A stretch of DNA of 5,711 bases, taken from the NCBI GenBank assembly GCA_013203855.1, contig JABMPG010000290.1:1-5711 (forward strand), given 5' to 3'. Positions 5,637-5,711 of this stretch are shown piece after piece (the first letter of the stretch is position 1; every line of letters starts with the position of its first letter). The translations under genes were made by a program, and so were the position numbers. The notes beneath the pieces are model-generated. The model was not told the origin of the DNA and ran no database searches. It saw nothing but the letters and a program-made list of their open reading frames with translations. The DNA is from a bacterium. Lineage in GTDB: Bacteria; Sumerlaeota; Sumerlaeia; UBA8349.

Positions 5637-5711
5637 ATGGAGAGAACGATTGCGGGTCGGATGTCCGTGAGAAGTCTGGGCGAGGTGGCGCGGATCGGAA
5701 TGAAGATTACC
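5637..5711 (+). CDS. Start of an unidentified gene (3' end outside window)
   Basis: The ATG at 5637 opens a frame of 25 codons that runs to the window edge without a stop (ERTIAGRMSVRSLGEVARIG and onward). A good ribosome site, GAGAAGG, lies about 6 bases before the ATG, the main reason to call it. The visible part is basic and amphipathic with no signal peptide, and is too short to assign to a family. It is divergent from the antiporter gene, with 171 bases between the two starts. It may share regulation with it. Confidence 0.6.
   Translation, partial: MERTIAGRMSVRSLGEVARIGMKIT

Overview
This is a GC-rich (roughly 60%) bacterial window packed with chromosomal housekeeping-type genes. There is no plasmid, phage, CRISPR, rRNA or tRNA signal. 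The mix of a class II DnaJ/CbpA-type co-chaperone, an MtaA-like member of the URO-D superfamily, a KDPG aldolase, a DUF2161 protein, LemA and a CaCA antiporter fits a free-living bacterium. One short palindrome resembles small dispersed palindromes I associate with Planctomycetota and neighbouring environmental lineages. That makes Planctomycetota or a similar phylum a weak guess; the sequence alone does not settle the taxon.

Layout, left to right. The plus-strand gene at 2-808 is the 3' part of a DnaJ/CbpA-like protein: the glycine/phenylalanine linker and both substrate-binding C-terminal domains are present, and the J domain lies outside the window. It converges on a block of minus-strand genes. 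These are a URO-D superfamily methyltransferase-like protein (885-1907); an intergenic stretch with a perfect 11-bp inverted repeat followed by a T-rich run on the plus strand (1987-2030); a KDPG/KHG aldolase (2101-2736); a DUF2161 putative PD-(D/E)XK-fold protein (2829-3488); LemA (3495-4061); a small uncharacterised ORF (4174-4377); and a Na+/Ca2+-exchanger family antiporter (4422-5465). At the right edge a new plus-strand gene begins at 5637, divergent from the antiporter.

Transcription units. LemA and the DUF2161 gene are separated by only 6 bases and are very likely co-transcribed. A good sigma70-like promoter sits just upstream of lemA, its -35 overlapping the stop codon of the small ORF. 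The antiporter has the best promoter in the window (TTTACA-17-CATAAT on the minus strand), with an imperfect inverted repeat over the expected transcription start. The small ORF may ride on the antiporter transcript. The aldolase and the URO-D-like gene lie 193 bases apart, and nothing shows a shared function.

I see no evidence for a new multi-gene system. The points most worth a second look are the palindrome at 1987-2030, the zinc-site signature in the URO-D homologue, the LemA/DUF2161 coupling, and the odd N-terminal stretch of the DnaJ-like fragment.
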